Positions 15,544 through 24,028 of a stretch of 41,390 nucleotides of DNA are shown piece by piece (position 1 is the first letter of the stretch; every line of letters begins with the position of its first letter). The notes under the pieces were generated by a model, which worked only from the letters and a program-made list of their open reading frames with translations, searched no databases and was not told the origin of the DNA. The stretch is from Bacillota bacterium (lineage in GTDB: Bacteria; Bacillota; Sulfobacillia; Sulfobacillales; Sulfobacillaceae): assembly GCA_021820485.1 (NCBI GenBank), contig JAKADO010000017.1, positions 1 through 41,390 of the forward strand, in the 5' to 3' direction. Both the position numbers and the translations under genes were made by a program.

Positions 15544-16008
15544 TTACCCGATGTGCCCTAGGGATATGGCTCGGAACAAATTGGTGGTGGAACCCGGTGA
15601 ATAGATTACGTACAGCAACAAAAAAACCACCAGTCCGGACGCGGCCGCCACAAGCCACACGCTGGCCGTCCACGGCGCGATGCGCCGATGAAGTTGAAAC
15701 CGCCCCAGAAGTGCGCGGCGAATGGTAATAATTCCGATTATCGCGGCGACCGTCGCGAGGGTCGCATGCGCTTGCAAAAAGATCGTGTAAGGCATCAAAT
15801 AGCGATGTGGCCCACCAAATGTCGTATCACCGACAAGAAGTGTACGCAGCACGTAGCTGATAAAAAAAGCCGTCGCAAATGCCGAGCCGGTCAACATCAA
15901 CTTCTTGTGCGTTTCCCGCTCTCCCCGCCGAATGTAGACCCATCCTGTCGCAATCAGGATGGCGCTGACAATCATAAAACCCTCGTTGACTGCAGGCCAG
16001 ACCTGCAT
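15544..16008 (-). CDS. DUF420 membrane protein
   Basis: A 154-residue protein with four membrane spans: VNEGFMIVSAILIATGWVYI, MLTGSAFATAFFISYVL, FLQAHATLATVAAIIGIITI and VWLVAAASGLVVFLLLYVIY. Conserved His residues in HKKLML, PHRYLM, QAHATL and LHRRIAPWT are typical of DUF420, whose genes sit with cytochrome oxidase assembly genes in Bacilli. That fits its place 31 bp after ctaB. The ATG at 16008 has AAGGAG 9 nt ahead; an upstream start at 16062 would overlap ctaB. A role in heme handling or oxidase assembly is inferred from context. Confidence 0.85.
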   Translation of the reverse strand: MQVWPAVNEGFMIVSAILIATGWVYIRRGERETHKKLMLTGSAFATAFFISYVLRTLLVGDTTFGGPHRYLMPYTIFLQAHATLATVAAIIGIITIRRALLGRFQLHRRIAPWTASVWLVAAASGLVVFLLLYVIYSPGSTTNLFRAISLGHIG

Positions 16009-16039
16009 CCCTTTCACTCCTTCAGATTCTTCAGCCCGG

Positions 16040-16942
16040 TTAGTGCACGATGCTGCCCACAATCATCGCGGCAAAAATGCCTGTCATATACCACAATGAC
16101 ACATGAAACGTCCTCTTCGCCCAGCGGACTTGAGGAAGCCGTTCACGCATCAAAGGAAGATGTGCCATAAGGAAGCCGAGTCCCAAAGCCAACGCAATCA
16201 CAAGATACCACACATCGACGGCATGCGTGGCATAAAGCCCTATGGAAGCGCCGAGCAACAACACCGAATAGACGATGCTTTGCCGCTTGGTCGATTGTTC
16301 GCCCTGAACTACCGGCATCATGGGAATGCCGGCTCGGCGGTAATCGTCCTGCTTGTACAAGGCCAGCGCCCAGAAATGCGGCGGTGTCCACAAAAACACA
16401 ATCAGGAACATCCACAGCGCAGCCAAGCTCACCTGGCCGGTCACCGCCGCCCACCCCACCAAAGGCGGGAAAGCACCGGCAGCCCCCCCAATCACAATGT
16501 TTTGCGGGGTGCGCCGCTTTAGCCAAAACGTATAAACAAAGACGTAAAACAAAAACCCAGCCGTCGACCAGACCGCCGTTAGCAGGTTCACCTGCCAAAC
16601 AAGAAGGACAATGGACGCCAATTCCAAGCCAATGCCAAAAAGAATCGCCGTGCTCGGCGCGATCCGACCCGTCACTACAGGCCGTCGGCGGGTGCGCGAC
16701 ATAATGGCGTCAATGTCGCGGTCGTACCACATATTGATGCTGTGCGCACCGGCCGTCGAAAGCGCCAACCCTAACAGCGCAGCGACCGTCAGGCGTATCG
16801 ACGGCCACCCGCCCTGGGCTACCACCATCGCGCAATAAGCCGTAATCACCAGCAATACAATGATGCGCGGCTTGGTCAACGCAAGATAATCCTTGACGCT
16901 TGCCCTATGACCGAGCGACCGGACTTCCACAAGTTCTGTCAA
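16040..16942 (-). CDS. ctaB: Protoheme IX farnesyltransferase (heme O synthase)
   Basis: CtaB adds a farnesyl group to protoheme to make heme O for terminal oxidases. The 300-residue membrane protein is a UbiA-type prenyltransferase. The first aspartate-rich site is NMWYDRDIDAIMSRTRRRP with VVTGRI; the second cytosolic loop has YKQDDYRRAGIPMMPVVQGE. KPRIIVLLVITAYCAM is the usual first span. About nine spans are visible. The start is TTG at 16942 behind GGCGAGG. The 111-bp gap upstream, after paaD, is AT-rich and holds an inverted repeat AGAACACGTTCT at 17007-17018, so ctaB probably has its own promoter. No ctaA or oxidase genes are in the window. Confidence 0.95.
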   Translation of the reverse strand: MTELVEVRSLGHRASVKDYLALTKPRIIVLLVITAYCAMVVAQGGWPSIRLTVAALLGLALSTAGAHSINMWYDRDIDAIMSRTRRRPVVTGRIAPSTAILFGIGLELASIVLLVWQVNLLTAVWSTAGFLFYVFVYTFWLKRRTPQNIVIGGAAGAFPPLVGWAAVTGQVSLAALWMFLIVFLWTPPHFWALALYKQDDYRRAGIPMMPVVQGEQSTKRQSIVYSVLLLGASIGLYATHAVDVWYLVIALALGLGFLMAHLPLMRERLPQVRWAKRTFHVSLWYMTGIFAAMIVGSIVH

Positions 16943-17053
16943 CGCTGCACCTCGCCTTACTACATGATTGTCCCATTTACTTTACAACATTGAACATAAA
17001 AAAGTAAGAACACGTTCTGACAAGATTGCCAAAACGTGTGCGAAATTCGCGAT

Positions 17054-17518
17054 TTAGAGTGGTTTGAAGGCCTCGAAGGGATTGCGGCACTGCTTGCAAT
17101 AATACAGACTTCGACATGACGTAGAAGCAAACAAATTCTCGAGCACGGCATTGGCGGAGCCACAGAAGGGACAGGCCACCTCATCCAAGGTGCGGCCCGG
17201 CGGTGCAATGCCTGCTGCACGCAGCGCCTTGCGGCCTGCCTCTGAAATGCGAGTTGAGCTCCACGCCTCCGTAAGGTTGAAACGAACGCCAATATGGTAG
17301 CCGGGCAACGCCTTGGACAACCGGGCCGCCACTTGGGCTTCAATCAGCCGCTGTGCCGGGCATCCGACAAAGGTAGGCAGCAGGGAGACATTGAGCACAT
17401 CGCCCGCCATCTCCACCGATCCCACCATACCGAGGTCGACAATGCTTACAGAGGGAATTTCCGGATCGTGGACCGCCTGCAGCAGCCCTTCGATCGTCTC
17501 TGGCGTAGGATTCTCCAC
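17054..17518 (-). CDS. paaD: PaaD-like Fe-S assembly protein of the phenylacetyl-CoA epoxidase
   Basis: A 154-residue protein with an N-terminal MIP18/DUF59 domain (LLQAVHDPEIPSVSIVDLG, then LLPTFVGCPAQRLIE with the conserved Cys) and a C-terminal zinc ribbon (CPFCGS ... CKQC). This arrangement is characteristic of PaaD, needed to mature the PaaABC(E) epoxidase system. The start is the GTG at 17518 with TAGGAGG just upstream; an ATG at 17536 would overlap paaC. It ends the paaABCD run. Confidence 0.9.
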   Translation of the reverse strand: MENPTPETIEGLLQAVHDPEIPSVSIVDLGMVGSVEMAGDVLNVSLLPTFVGCPAQRLIEAQVAARLSKALPGYHIGVRFNLTEAWSSTRISEAGRKALRAAGIAPPGRTLDEVACPFCGSANAVLENLFASTSCRSLYYCKQCRNPFEAFKPL

Positions 17519-17529
17519 GTGTCCGCCTC

Positions 17530-18345
17530 CTACCATTGCGCCAAGGGATCCAGACGATAGACTTCCGACAGGTGTTCCAGCGCTTTGGTCAGCGCCTTCG
17601 TGTGTTGTCCCTCCCGTCCGTTGAAGGGCATGCGAATCGTCGGAACCGAAACGTCCAGAACCGTGAGGAAGGCCTCCAGTTGATGCCTAAACTGCGCCTT
17701 GACCCCATCCGGATCGGGAAGAATGCCCCACTCAATCAAATCCTTCCGTGCGGGTCCCCACTCGGTCAAATCGCCTGCCCACTCCCCGACGTGCGCGACC
17801 GCTGACGCCAACCGCTCGCGTGACTCCCCATTGCGTGACGCCATGGTGCGCATCCAAAGCTCCTGATGGGCACGGTGATAGCGCTTTTCGCCAAGAATCT
17901 TTTCAGCGGCTTCGCGCATAGGCGTCACTCGGCTCCCCCGAAGTCCCTCCAACCGCGCTATCTCCCACAAGTCATGGCAATAATGGCGGACAATGGTCCA
18001 TGCCCAGTCAAAATGAGGGTTGTCAAGATAATCCCCGGTGCCGTTGGGCTGCTCCAACAGTACGGCATTGCGCCGTTCCTCGGCAGGCCTTAAGGATGCC
18101 AGGTCGTCGGCACGTCCAAAGCCCAGCTCTTCCAGCAGTCGGTAATACAAGGCGGCGTGTCCAATCTCTTCCTGCCCGATCGAGCCGAAGGCCACATCCT
18201 CCTCGATATGCGGAGCCAAGCCCAGCCACTCTTGGTCTCGATAGCCCATGATGAAGTCATCGTCCGCCAACTGAAACAACAGTTCCCCTGCTGCCGCACG
18301 CGCCCCGGACTCACGCTTCAATTCCTCAATCGACCACGGAACCAT
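17530..18345 (-). CDS. paaC: Phenylacetyl-CoA epoxidase structural subunit PaaC
   Basis: PaaC is the non-catalytic partner of PaaA in the ring-1,2-phenylacetyl-CoA epoxidase. The 271-residue ferritin-like protein has LLFQLADDDFIMGYRDQEWLG, the family start, GSIGQEEIGHAALYYRLLEELG, HFDWAWTIVRHYCHDLWEI, and ILGEKRYHRAHQELWMRTM. It keeps ExxH-like patterns (EEIGH, EKRYHRAH), so whether it binds metal is open. AGGAGG precedes a GTG at 18348 and an ATG at 18345; I prefer the ATG. The gene overlaps paaB by 20 bp, which supports a single transcript. Confidence 0.92.
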   Translation of the reverse strand: MVPWSIEELKRESGARAAAGELLFQLADDDFIMGYRDQEWLGLAPHIEEDVAFGSIGQEEIGHAALYYRLLEELGFGRADDLASLRPAEERRNAVLLEQPNGTGDYLDNPHFDWAWTIVRHYCHDLWEIARLEGLRGSRVTPMREAAEKILGEKRYHRAHQELWMRTMASRNGESRERLASAVAHVGEWAGDLTEWGPARKDLIEWGILPDPDGVKAQFRHQLEAFLTVLDVSVPTIRMPFNGREGQHTKALTKALEHLSEVYRLDPLAQW

Positions 18346-18673
18346 CACGAGTACCTCCTGTGCGATCTTCTGCGCTCATAGGATGCTCGCGGTAATGGCG
18401 CCACTTATCCCGCAAGTATTTGTAATCCTCTGTGGTGCGGTAGGTTTTTTCGGACTTCCTGAATCCTTCCCGATCTTGATAACCTAATTGATGGATGGCA
18501 TCCCGTCGCACAACCCAGAGATTGACGAAGCCTTCACGACGGAAGAAGTTTTCTTCCGCCAACGCCAAAGCCATGTCAGGCGTCGAGGCCAAGACATTGA
18601 ACACATGAACGTGGGGCTTCAGCGGGTCCGACTGGGCAAAGACCTCGTAGACATCAAAATCCAAGCGCTCCAC
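18326..18673 (-). CDS. paaB: Phenylacetyl-CoA epoxidase subunit PaaB
   Basis: PaaB bridges the PaaAC heterodimers in the phenylacetyl-CoA epoxidase. The 115-residue protein begins DFDVYEVFAQSDPLKPHVHV, followed by ASTPDMALALAEENFFRREG and NLWVVRRDAI, the diagnostic PaaB block, then a longer C-terminal tail (YRTTEDYKYLRDKWRHYREH) than in the E. coli protein. I chose the GTG at 18673 with GGGGAGG 8 nt upstream; the frame runs open to 18730 but would overlap paaA. Confidence 0.92.
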   Translation of the reverse strand: MERLDFDVYEVFAQSDPLKPHVHVFNVLASTPDMALALAEENFFRREGFVNLWVVRRDAIHQLGYQDREGFRKSEKTYRTTEDYKYLRDKWRHYREHPMSAEDRTGGTRDGSVVD

Positions 18674-18687
18674 AATCGTTCCTCCCC

Positions 18688-19635
18688 TTAACCCGCGCGA
18701 TGTGCCGTGGATATCAAGCGCCGCACCCATTCGCCTTCCTGATAGGTGGTCGATCTCAGCCCCAACCGCGCTTCCGAACGCGGCCCATGATTATTGACGA
18801 TCTCGCGGAACTCGTTCCAATCTGGCTGTTGATAGATCCATTCCTTAGTGACCGGATCCTGACGCAGCGTGGGATCCGGAATGGTCAGTCCCAGCGACCA
18901 AATGCGGTGAACATACTTGGTAAAGAAACGCTGGCGCAGTTCCTCATTAGTCTTGGAACGAATGCGATAGCGAATGTTGCGCAACTGATGGGTCGAGAGT
19001 TGGCTCTTTTCCGGCGGGCCAAAGAACATCAAAAGCGCCGGCCACCACCGATTGAGCGCATCCTGGAGCATGGCCCGCTGCATGGGCGTGCCTTCCGCCA
19101 GGGCCATGCAGATGCTCTCACCATGCTGGATATGAAATCCTTCCTCCTCCACAATTCGCTGCAGCGCCCGAGCATAGGGGGCGTATGAACAGGAAAGCGA
19201 CATTCCCTGAGTAATGACCGCAGCTCCATCGACCAGCCATCCGATGATCCCGGCATCAGCCCAGGTTGGCGTGGCCATGTGAAACACGTTGTGGTACTTC
19301 AGCCGCCCGGTGAACAAGTCCTCCATGATGTCCTCGCGATTTTTGTCCCACGGGCGCATCAAGTCTTCGGCCACGCGGATCAAGAGCTGACCGTGTCCGA
19401 CCTCATCCTGTACCTTGGCCGTAATCGCGAGCCGTCGGTATAGGGTTGGCGCGCGCGGAACCCACTCTTTCTCCGGGAGCGCACCCATGATTTCACTCAC
19501 CGCGTGCATCGCAATTAGACGCACCAACTGCTGGCGGTAGTCCTCAGGCATCCAGTCTTCCGCCTCGATGCGATCGCCACGGTCCACACGTTCCAAAAAA
19601 TAGGCCTCTTGATCGGTGAACTGCTCCTCGACCAT
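18688..19635 (-). CDS. paaA: Phenylacetyl-CoA epoxidase catalytic subunit PaaA
   Basis: PaaA holds the diiron centre that inserts oxygen into the ring of phenylacetyl-CoA. The 315-residue protein has a ferritin-like four-helix core with metal motifs VQDEVGHGQLLIRVAEDL (ExxH) and IVEEEGFHIQHGESI (second ExxH), plus WADAGIIGWLVDGAAV and a C-terminal region with TIPDPTLRQDPVTKEWIY. Length is normal. The ATG at 19635 has GGAGG 8 nt upstream. It is the first structural gene after the tetR gene on the same strand. PaaE, the reductase, is not encoded in the window and must be supplied elsewhere. Confidence 0.94.
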   Translation of the reverse strand: MVEEQFTDQEAYFLERVDRGDRIEAEDWMPEDYRQQLVRLIAMHAVSEIMGALPEKEWVPRAPTLYRRLAITAKVQDEVGHGQLLIRVAEDLMRPWDKNREDIMEDLFTGRLKYHNVFHMATPTWADAGIIGWLVDGAAVITQGMSLSCSYAPYARALQRIVEEEGFHIQHGESICMALAEGTPMQRAMLQDALNRWWPALLMFFGPPEKSQLSTHQLRNIRYRIRSKTNEELRQRFFTKYVHRIWSLGLTIPDPTLRQDPVTKEWIYQQPDWNEFREIVNNHGPRSEARLGLRSTTYQEGEWVRRLISTAHRAG

Positions 19636-19670
19636 GCATCTCGCCTCCAAACCAAGCATTTGCTCACTAA

Positions 19671-20279
19671 TTAACTTACATTATGTGTGGAGGCCCCCGT
19701 TCTGTCAATCACGCCGAGGACCCGCAGCACCAATTCCACATAGCGATCCGCGACCGTATCCACCGACAGGCGGCCTTCCGGACGATACCAGCGAATGACC
19801 CCGTTCAGAGCCGAGAGAATGAACAACCGCGCCATGGGCTCGTCGGCCACTTGGAAGACCTCGCTCTCCATGCCTTCCTGCAGCACTTGGTCCCACAATC
19901 GTTCGTACTCCCGACGCAAGCGGCGGGCCTCTTGCCGAGTCGATTGGCTCAGTTGATTGTCGTCGTCGAGGTAAACCCGCGCCCAGGCCCGCGACTGGTC
20001 AATAACGCTCAAATGGGCCCGAATCATGCCCGCCAACTTCGCGTCCGGCGCCACGTCAGTGTCCACCACCGGCCCGACCGCACCTGCAAAGTCCTCGGCG
20101 GCGCGGCGAACAATCTCTAGGTACAAGTCCTCTTTAGTCTCGATGTGCGCATAGAGACTCCCGGACAATACGCCCGCCTCATCCGCAATGTCGCGCACCG
20201 TCGTGGCACGAAACCCTTTGGCGGCAAACAACTGCGCGGCCGCTTCAATGATTGCGTCCTTTCTGCTTTTACGGGCCAT
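19671..20279 (-). CDS. TetR-family regulator, probably of the paa genes
   Basis: A 202-residue TetR-type repressor. The N-terminal helix-turn-helix domain is clear: DAIIEAAAQLFAAKGFRATT, VRDIADEAGVLSGSLYAHIETKEDLYLEIV. The C-terminal domain would bind a ligand, in this setting plausibly phenylacetyl-CoA. The start at 20279 lies inside the end of purK (stop at 20269), so it is probably translated from a purEK transcript. Its own stop lies 35 bp before paaA. Control of paaABCD is inferred from position and from the similar role of PaaR in Thermus and other bacteria. Confidence 0.88.
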   Translation of the reverse strand: MARKSRKDAIIEAAAQLFAAKGFRATTVRDIADEAGVLSGSLYAHIETKEDLYLEIVRRAAEDFAGAVGPVVDTDVAPDAKLAGMIRAHLSVIDQSRAWARVYLDDDNQLSQSTRQEARRLRREYERLWDQVLQEGMESEVFQVADEPMARLFILSALNGVIRWYRPEGRLSVDTVADRYVELVLRVLGVIDRTGASTHNVS

Positions 20280-21426
20280 CGTTCCATCCCCCGCCCAACA
20301 GCGCCTTGACACGACGCGCTCTGTCCAGCGCCTCTTCCACGGTATCCGCTACCACCGTCACGTGGCCTACCTTGCGTCCTGGGCGCATCTCGCTTTTGCC
20401 GTACCAATGGAGCGCTGCGCCCGGCACGGTCAGCACATCGGGAAGTCGATCCAGCCCCTCCATAAACAAATCGCCAAGAAGGTTAAGCATCACGGACGGG
20501 GCCAAAAGCCGAGGCGCACTCACGGTCCAACCGGCCACCGCCCGCATATGCTGCGCGAACTGGGAAGGAAACGCTGCCTCAATGGTCCAATGGCCGGAAT
20601 TATGCGGGCGTGGCGCCATTTCATTGAATAGCACGCGCCCGTCCCGCCCGACAAAGAATTCGAGCGCCATCACTCCTACCAGTTTCAGTCCGTCCGCAAG
20701 AGCCTCGGCTTGCCGAATCAGCTCCACTTCCACAGTCTGGGGGACGGCGGCAGGAACGAGGCTGTAGTCCAAGATCCCGTTAAAGTGATGGTTCTCGGTC
20801 GGTGGATAGGTCACCACATGGCCGTTCTCACCACGGGCCACCACCACGGACACTTCCCGCTCGAACTCGACGCGTTTCTCATAGATCAAAACCCCTTGGG
20901 CAGACAGCGTGTGGAAGGCCGTGACAGCCTCCTCCAATGACGAGGCCCGGGCCTGCCCCTTCCCGTCATACCCGCCCTGAACAGTCTTGACGACGGCCGG
21001 CAACCCGACCTCCCGCACCGCCCTCGACACGTCGTCCACCGTCTGCAGCGCAGCATAGGGCGTGGTCGAGAGTCCCAAGCGACGGGCCGTGTCCTTCTCG
21101 CGCAGGCGATGTTGACTCACCCGCAGCAGCTCGGGGGGAGGAAAAACAGGCCGCACAGCCGCAAGCCTCATGGCGGCATCATAGTCGACGTTCTCGAATT
21201 CATAGGTAATCCGGTCCACCAGCGACACAAACGCATCAAAGGCCTCGGTGTCGTTGTAGGGCCGCCAAAGCGCGTGGTCAGCGGCCTCGCCGGCCGGACC
21301 CGGCGCCGGATCCCACACTACCGTCCGAAGGCCCATGGAACGACCGGCCAAGGCCATCATGCGCCCCAGTTGCCCTCCGCCCAAAATCCCTATGGTTCCG
21401 CCCACCGGCACTATCCTTGAATCCAT
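20269..21426 (-). CDS. purK: N5-carboxyaminoimidazole ribonucleotide synthase
   Basis: PurK makes N5-CAIR from AIR, bicarbonate and ATP in purine synthesis. The 385-residue ATP-grasp protein has [16 protein letters not shown] at the N-terminus, the central ATP-grasp block ([14 protein letters not shown]), VSVVVAR and [18 protein letters not shown], the carboxylate-binding motif. The start is uncertain: the ATG at 21426 overlaps purE by 16 bp, and GTGs at 21411 and 21405 are alternatives. It pairs with purE upstream, the usual order. Confidence 0.95.
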   Translation of the reverse strand: MDSRIVPVGGTIGILGGGQLGRMMALAGRSMGLRTVVWDPAPGPAGEAADHALWRPYNDTEAFDAFVSLVDRITYEFENVDYDAAMRLAAVRPVFPPPELLRVSQHRLREKDTARRLGLSTTPYAALQTVDDVSRAVREVGLPAVVKTVQGGYDGKGQARASSLEEAVTAFHTLSAQGVLIYEKRVEFEREVSVVVARGENGHVVTYPPTENHHFNGILDYSLVPAAVPQTVEVELIRQAEALADGLKLVGVMALEFFVGRDGRVLFNEMAPRPHNSGHWTIEAAFPSQFAQHMRAVAGWTVSAPRLLAPSVMLNLLGDLFMEGLDRLPDVLTVPGAALHWYGKSEMRPGRKVGHVTVVADTVEEALDRARRVKALLGGGWNDGP

Positions 21427-21905
21427 GACTGCACCGTCCGATCCTGTTCCAGCACCGATTCCCGCATCTCCTGCCGATAGGCTTCCAGGCGTTCCGTTAG
21501 GCCGGGGTCGCTAATCGCCAAGATGCGCGCGGCCAGCAGCGCCGCATTGACCGCACCCGATTTTCCGATGGCCATGGTCGCCACCGGCACCCCTCCGGGC
21601 ATTTGCACGATGGAGAGGAGAGAATCCAGGCCCTGCAACGCGGCACTGGTCACCGGGACGCCGATCACCGGCAACAGCGTTGCGCTAGCCATCATGCCGG
21701 GCAGATGCGCGGCGCCGCCGGCGCCTGCAATAATGAGGCGATATCCCTCGTCCGCAGCACGCTGCGCGAACTCCAACATGCGCTCGGGTGTCCGGTGAGC
21801 GGACAACACACGCGCGTCAAAGGGAATCTTCAACTGCGCCAACACAGTGGCGGCATGCTGCATTGTATCCCAGTCAGACCGGCTTCCCATCGCCAAGAGA
21901 ACCAT
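21411..21905 (-). CDS. purE: N5-CAIR mutase (AIR carboxylase catalytic subunit)
   Basis: PurE moves the carboxylate of N5-CAIR to give CAIR. The 164-residue protein has the class I PurE signature GSRSDWDTM with the active-site Ser and Asp, then [11 protein letters not shown] with the catalytic His, and [14 protein letters not shown]. The ATG at 21905 has GGAGG 7 nt upstream; the frame is open to 21926. It starts purE-purK-tetR. Its 5' side faces asnB across a 235-bp gap with strong hairpins. Confidence 0.95.
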   Translation of the reverse strand: MVLLAMGSRSDWDTMQHAATVLAQLKIPFDARVLSAHRTPERMLEFAQRAADEGYRLIIAGAGGAAHLPGMMASATLLPVIGVPVTSAALQGLDSLLSIVQMPGGVPVATMAIGKSGAVNAALLAARILAISDPGLTERLEAYRQEMRESVLEQDRTVQSWIQG

Positions 21906-22140
21906 TAAAAACCTCCTACCTTGCATTTTTATGTTGTGTTCGTTCGTTCCCTCGCACGCTTTGAGTCATTTCCACACCGAACCCATCACCCCGCGCACCG
22001 GTCTCTCCGGGTGATGGACACTGGAAGTTCTTGTTGGAGGGGCCAGTAATCCCCTCCTTTGGAGCGAGGCACACCCTCTCCCGTAAGCATAGAGTATTTT
22101 GCTAGCGGAACCAACCTGAGACTCAAAGGAGGACCCTTCT
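21906..22140. other. Structured intergenic region between purE and asnB
   Basis: The 235-bp gap holds two strong hairpins. CCATCACCC (21983-21991) pairs with GGGTGATGG (22009-22017) over a 17-nt loop that includes a small CCGG/CCGG stem. GGAGGGG (22036-22042) pairs with CCCCTCC (22051-22057) and is followed on the plus strand by TTT. It lies before asnB (plus) and purE (minus). It does not match the riboswitch families I can recall (guanidine/ykkC, purine, THF, T-box). AAAGGAGG at about 22126 serves asnB. Confidence 0.5.
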
Positions 22141-23985
22141 ATGTGCGGCATTGCCGGTTGGATCGACTTTCAACGGAATTTGGTCTACGAGCAGCGCCAA
22201 TTGGAGGCGATGGCCCAGCCCATGACCTGCCGCGGTCCGGATGGCAGCGGCACCTGGGTATCGCCGCATGCGGCCTTCGCTCACCGGCGCTTGGTGGTGA
22301 TTGACCCCGAGGGCGGCATGCAGCCCATGTCCCGGCGGTATGGCGCCACGGTCTACACCGTGGTGTACAACGGGGAACTCTACAACTTTCAAGAGCTCCG
22401 TGAGGAACTGAAGGAATTGGGCTACCAATTTCAGTCCCGCTCCGATACCGAAGTGCTGCTAACAGCCTACATGGCATGGGGGGAACAATCGGTAGACCGC
22501 CTCAACGGCATCTTCGCCTTTGCCATCTGGAACAGTCGGTCGGAAAGCCTCTTCGTGGCCCGAGACCGTTTGGGCGTCAAGCCGCTCTTCTACGCCGAAA
22601 AGAACGGAAGCTTCCTCTTTGCCTCGGAGATCAAGGGGCTGCTCGCCCATAACTCGGTGTCGCGTCGAGTCGCGGCCGATGGGTTGGCTGAGGTCTTTGC
22701 ACTGGGACCTTCTCGCACCCCCGGCCACGGCGTATTTCACGACATTCAGGAACTCCGTGCCGGACACTACTTGATACATGACCGCCACGGAACCTCGGTG
22801 AAACCCTATTGGCAGCTCAAGGCCGCTCCACATGAGGATGATGCTGACACCACTGCGCTGAACATCCGCAGCCTGCTTCAGGACGCCGTGGAGCGTCAAC
22901 TAGTCGCAGACGTCCCCGTCGTGACGCTCCTGTCGGGGGGGCTCGACTCGAGTGTGGTCACCGCCATTGCGGCGAACGCCTTCCAGCGCACCGGAAGGGG
23001 TCGACTAAAGACTTTTTCCATCGACTTCAAGGACATGGCGCGCTACTTTCAGGACAACGGCTTCCAAACCAACATGGATGCCCCTTGGGTCGATCGTGTG
23101 TCACAGCATCTTGACACCGATCATGTGCGGGTCGAACTTGACACGCCAGACTTGGACGCCTACCTATTGCCGGCGCTCCGCGCGCGCGACCTGCCGGGTC
23201 ATGCGGACGTCGACACGTCGCTCTTGGTATTTGCCGGCCACATCAAGCGCGAGGCTACGGTAGGCCTCTCCGGGGAAGCGGCTGATGAAATTTTCGGCGG
23301 ATATCCATGGTTTCATCGCCCAGATGCGCTCAAAGCGGCTACGTTCCCCTGGTCTCTCAGGCTTGCCGATCGGCTGAGCGTCCTTAACGAAGACTTCGTG
23401 CACCACATGGACGCCTTCCGCTACGTGGACGCACGCTACCACGAAGCATTGGAGGAAGTGCCGCAATTGGACACGGAGACTCCAGAAGAGCGGCGCATCC
23501 GAGAGATTTCCTACCTCAGCATCACACGGTTTTTGCCCACGCTGCTGGACCGCAAGGATCGCATGACGATGGCGCAAAGTTTGGAGGTGCGCGTGCCCTT
23601 CTGCGACCACCGACTGGTCGATTACGTGTTCAACATTCCGTGGGAGATGAAAAACCTCCAAGGTGTGGCGAAGGGGATCCTGCGCCGCGCGGCCCAGGGA
23701 TGGCTGCCCGAGGCCGTGCTGATGCGGCGGAAGTCTCCCTATCCCTCAACCCCTAATCCGAGCTACTTCTCGGCCATGGCAGACCGCATGACAGAGATAC
23801 TGCACGACCCTGGCGCGCCATTGCGTCCACTCATCAACGAAACGCGCATTGCGGAGGTGGTGCAGTCTGGCCCACAAGCCCAACAAATTCCATGGTTCGG
23901 GCAGTTGATGGGCAACGCCCAGCTATTCGCCTTCCTGATCCAAGCCAACGCATGGCTCTCGGAGTATCGCATCGAACTCGGTTGA
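22141..23985 (+). CDS. asnB: Asparagine synthase (glutamine-hydrolysing)
   Basis: AsnB makes asparagine from aspartate, glutamine and ATP. The 614-residue protein starts CGIAGWIDF, so the Cys next to the initiator Met is the nucleophile of the class II glutaminase domain (residues 1 to about 200, with VYNGELYN and RDRLGVKPLFY). The synthetase domain begins around residue 240 and carries the PP-loop LLSGGLDSSVV, then GLSGEAADEIFGGYPWF and LEVRVPFCDHRLVDYV. Length fits the 610-640-residue type. It has its own AAAGGAGG site. A hairpin follows the stop. With the decayed AspRS gene at 4224-5491 it bears on how this cell makes Asn and Asn-tRNA. Confidence 0.95.
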   Translation: MCGIAGWIDFQRNLVYEQRQLEAMAQPMTCRGPDGSGTWVSPHAAFAHRRLVVIDPEGGMQPMSRRYGATVYTVVYNGELYNFQELREELKELGYQFQSRSDTEVLLTAYMAWGEQSVDRLNGIFAFAIWNSRSESLFVARDRLGVKPLFYAEKNGSFLFASEIKGLLAHNSVSRRVAADGLAEVFALGPSRTPGHGVFHDIQELRAGHYLIHDRHGTSVKPYWQLKAAPHEDDADTTALNIRSLLQDAVERQLVADVPVVTLLSGGLDSSVVTAIAANAFQRTGRGRLKTFSIDFKDMARYFQDNGFQTNMDAPWVDRVSQHLDTDHVRVELDTPDLDAYLLPALRARDLPGHADVDTSLLVFAGHIKREATVGLSGEAADEIFGGYPWFHRPDALKAATFPWSLRLADRLSVLNEDFVHHMDAFRYVDARYHEALEEVPQLDTETPEERRIREISYLSITRFLPTLLDRKDRMTMAQSLEVRVPFCDHRLVDYVFNIPWEMKNLQGVAKGILRRAAQGWLPEAVLMRRKSPYPSTPNPSYFSAMADRMTEILHDPGAPLRPLINETRIAEVVQSGPQAQQIPWFGQLMGNAQLFAFLIQANAWLSEYRIELG

Positions 23986-23992
23986 CAACCGT

Positions 23993-24028
23993 GCCTGGGG
24001 ACTCTCGCGTCCGCGTCAGTCCCCAGGC
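23993..24028. terminator. Hairpin after asnB
   Basis: GCCTGGGGACT (23993-24003) and AGTCCCCAGGC (24018-24028) form a perfect 11-bp stem with a 14-nt loop. It lies between the converging asnB and NUDIX genes and overlaps the last codons of the latter. No U-run follows on plus. Confidence 0.55.

Noticed and set aside
21906..22140. Known purine, guanidine (ykkC), THF or T-box riboswitch between purE and asnB
   Set aside because: None of the conserved cores of these families could be found on either strand.
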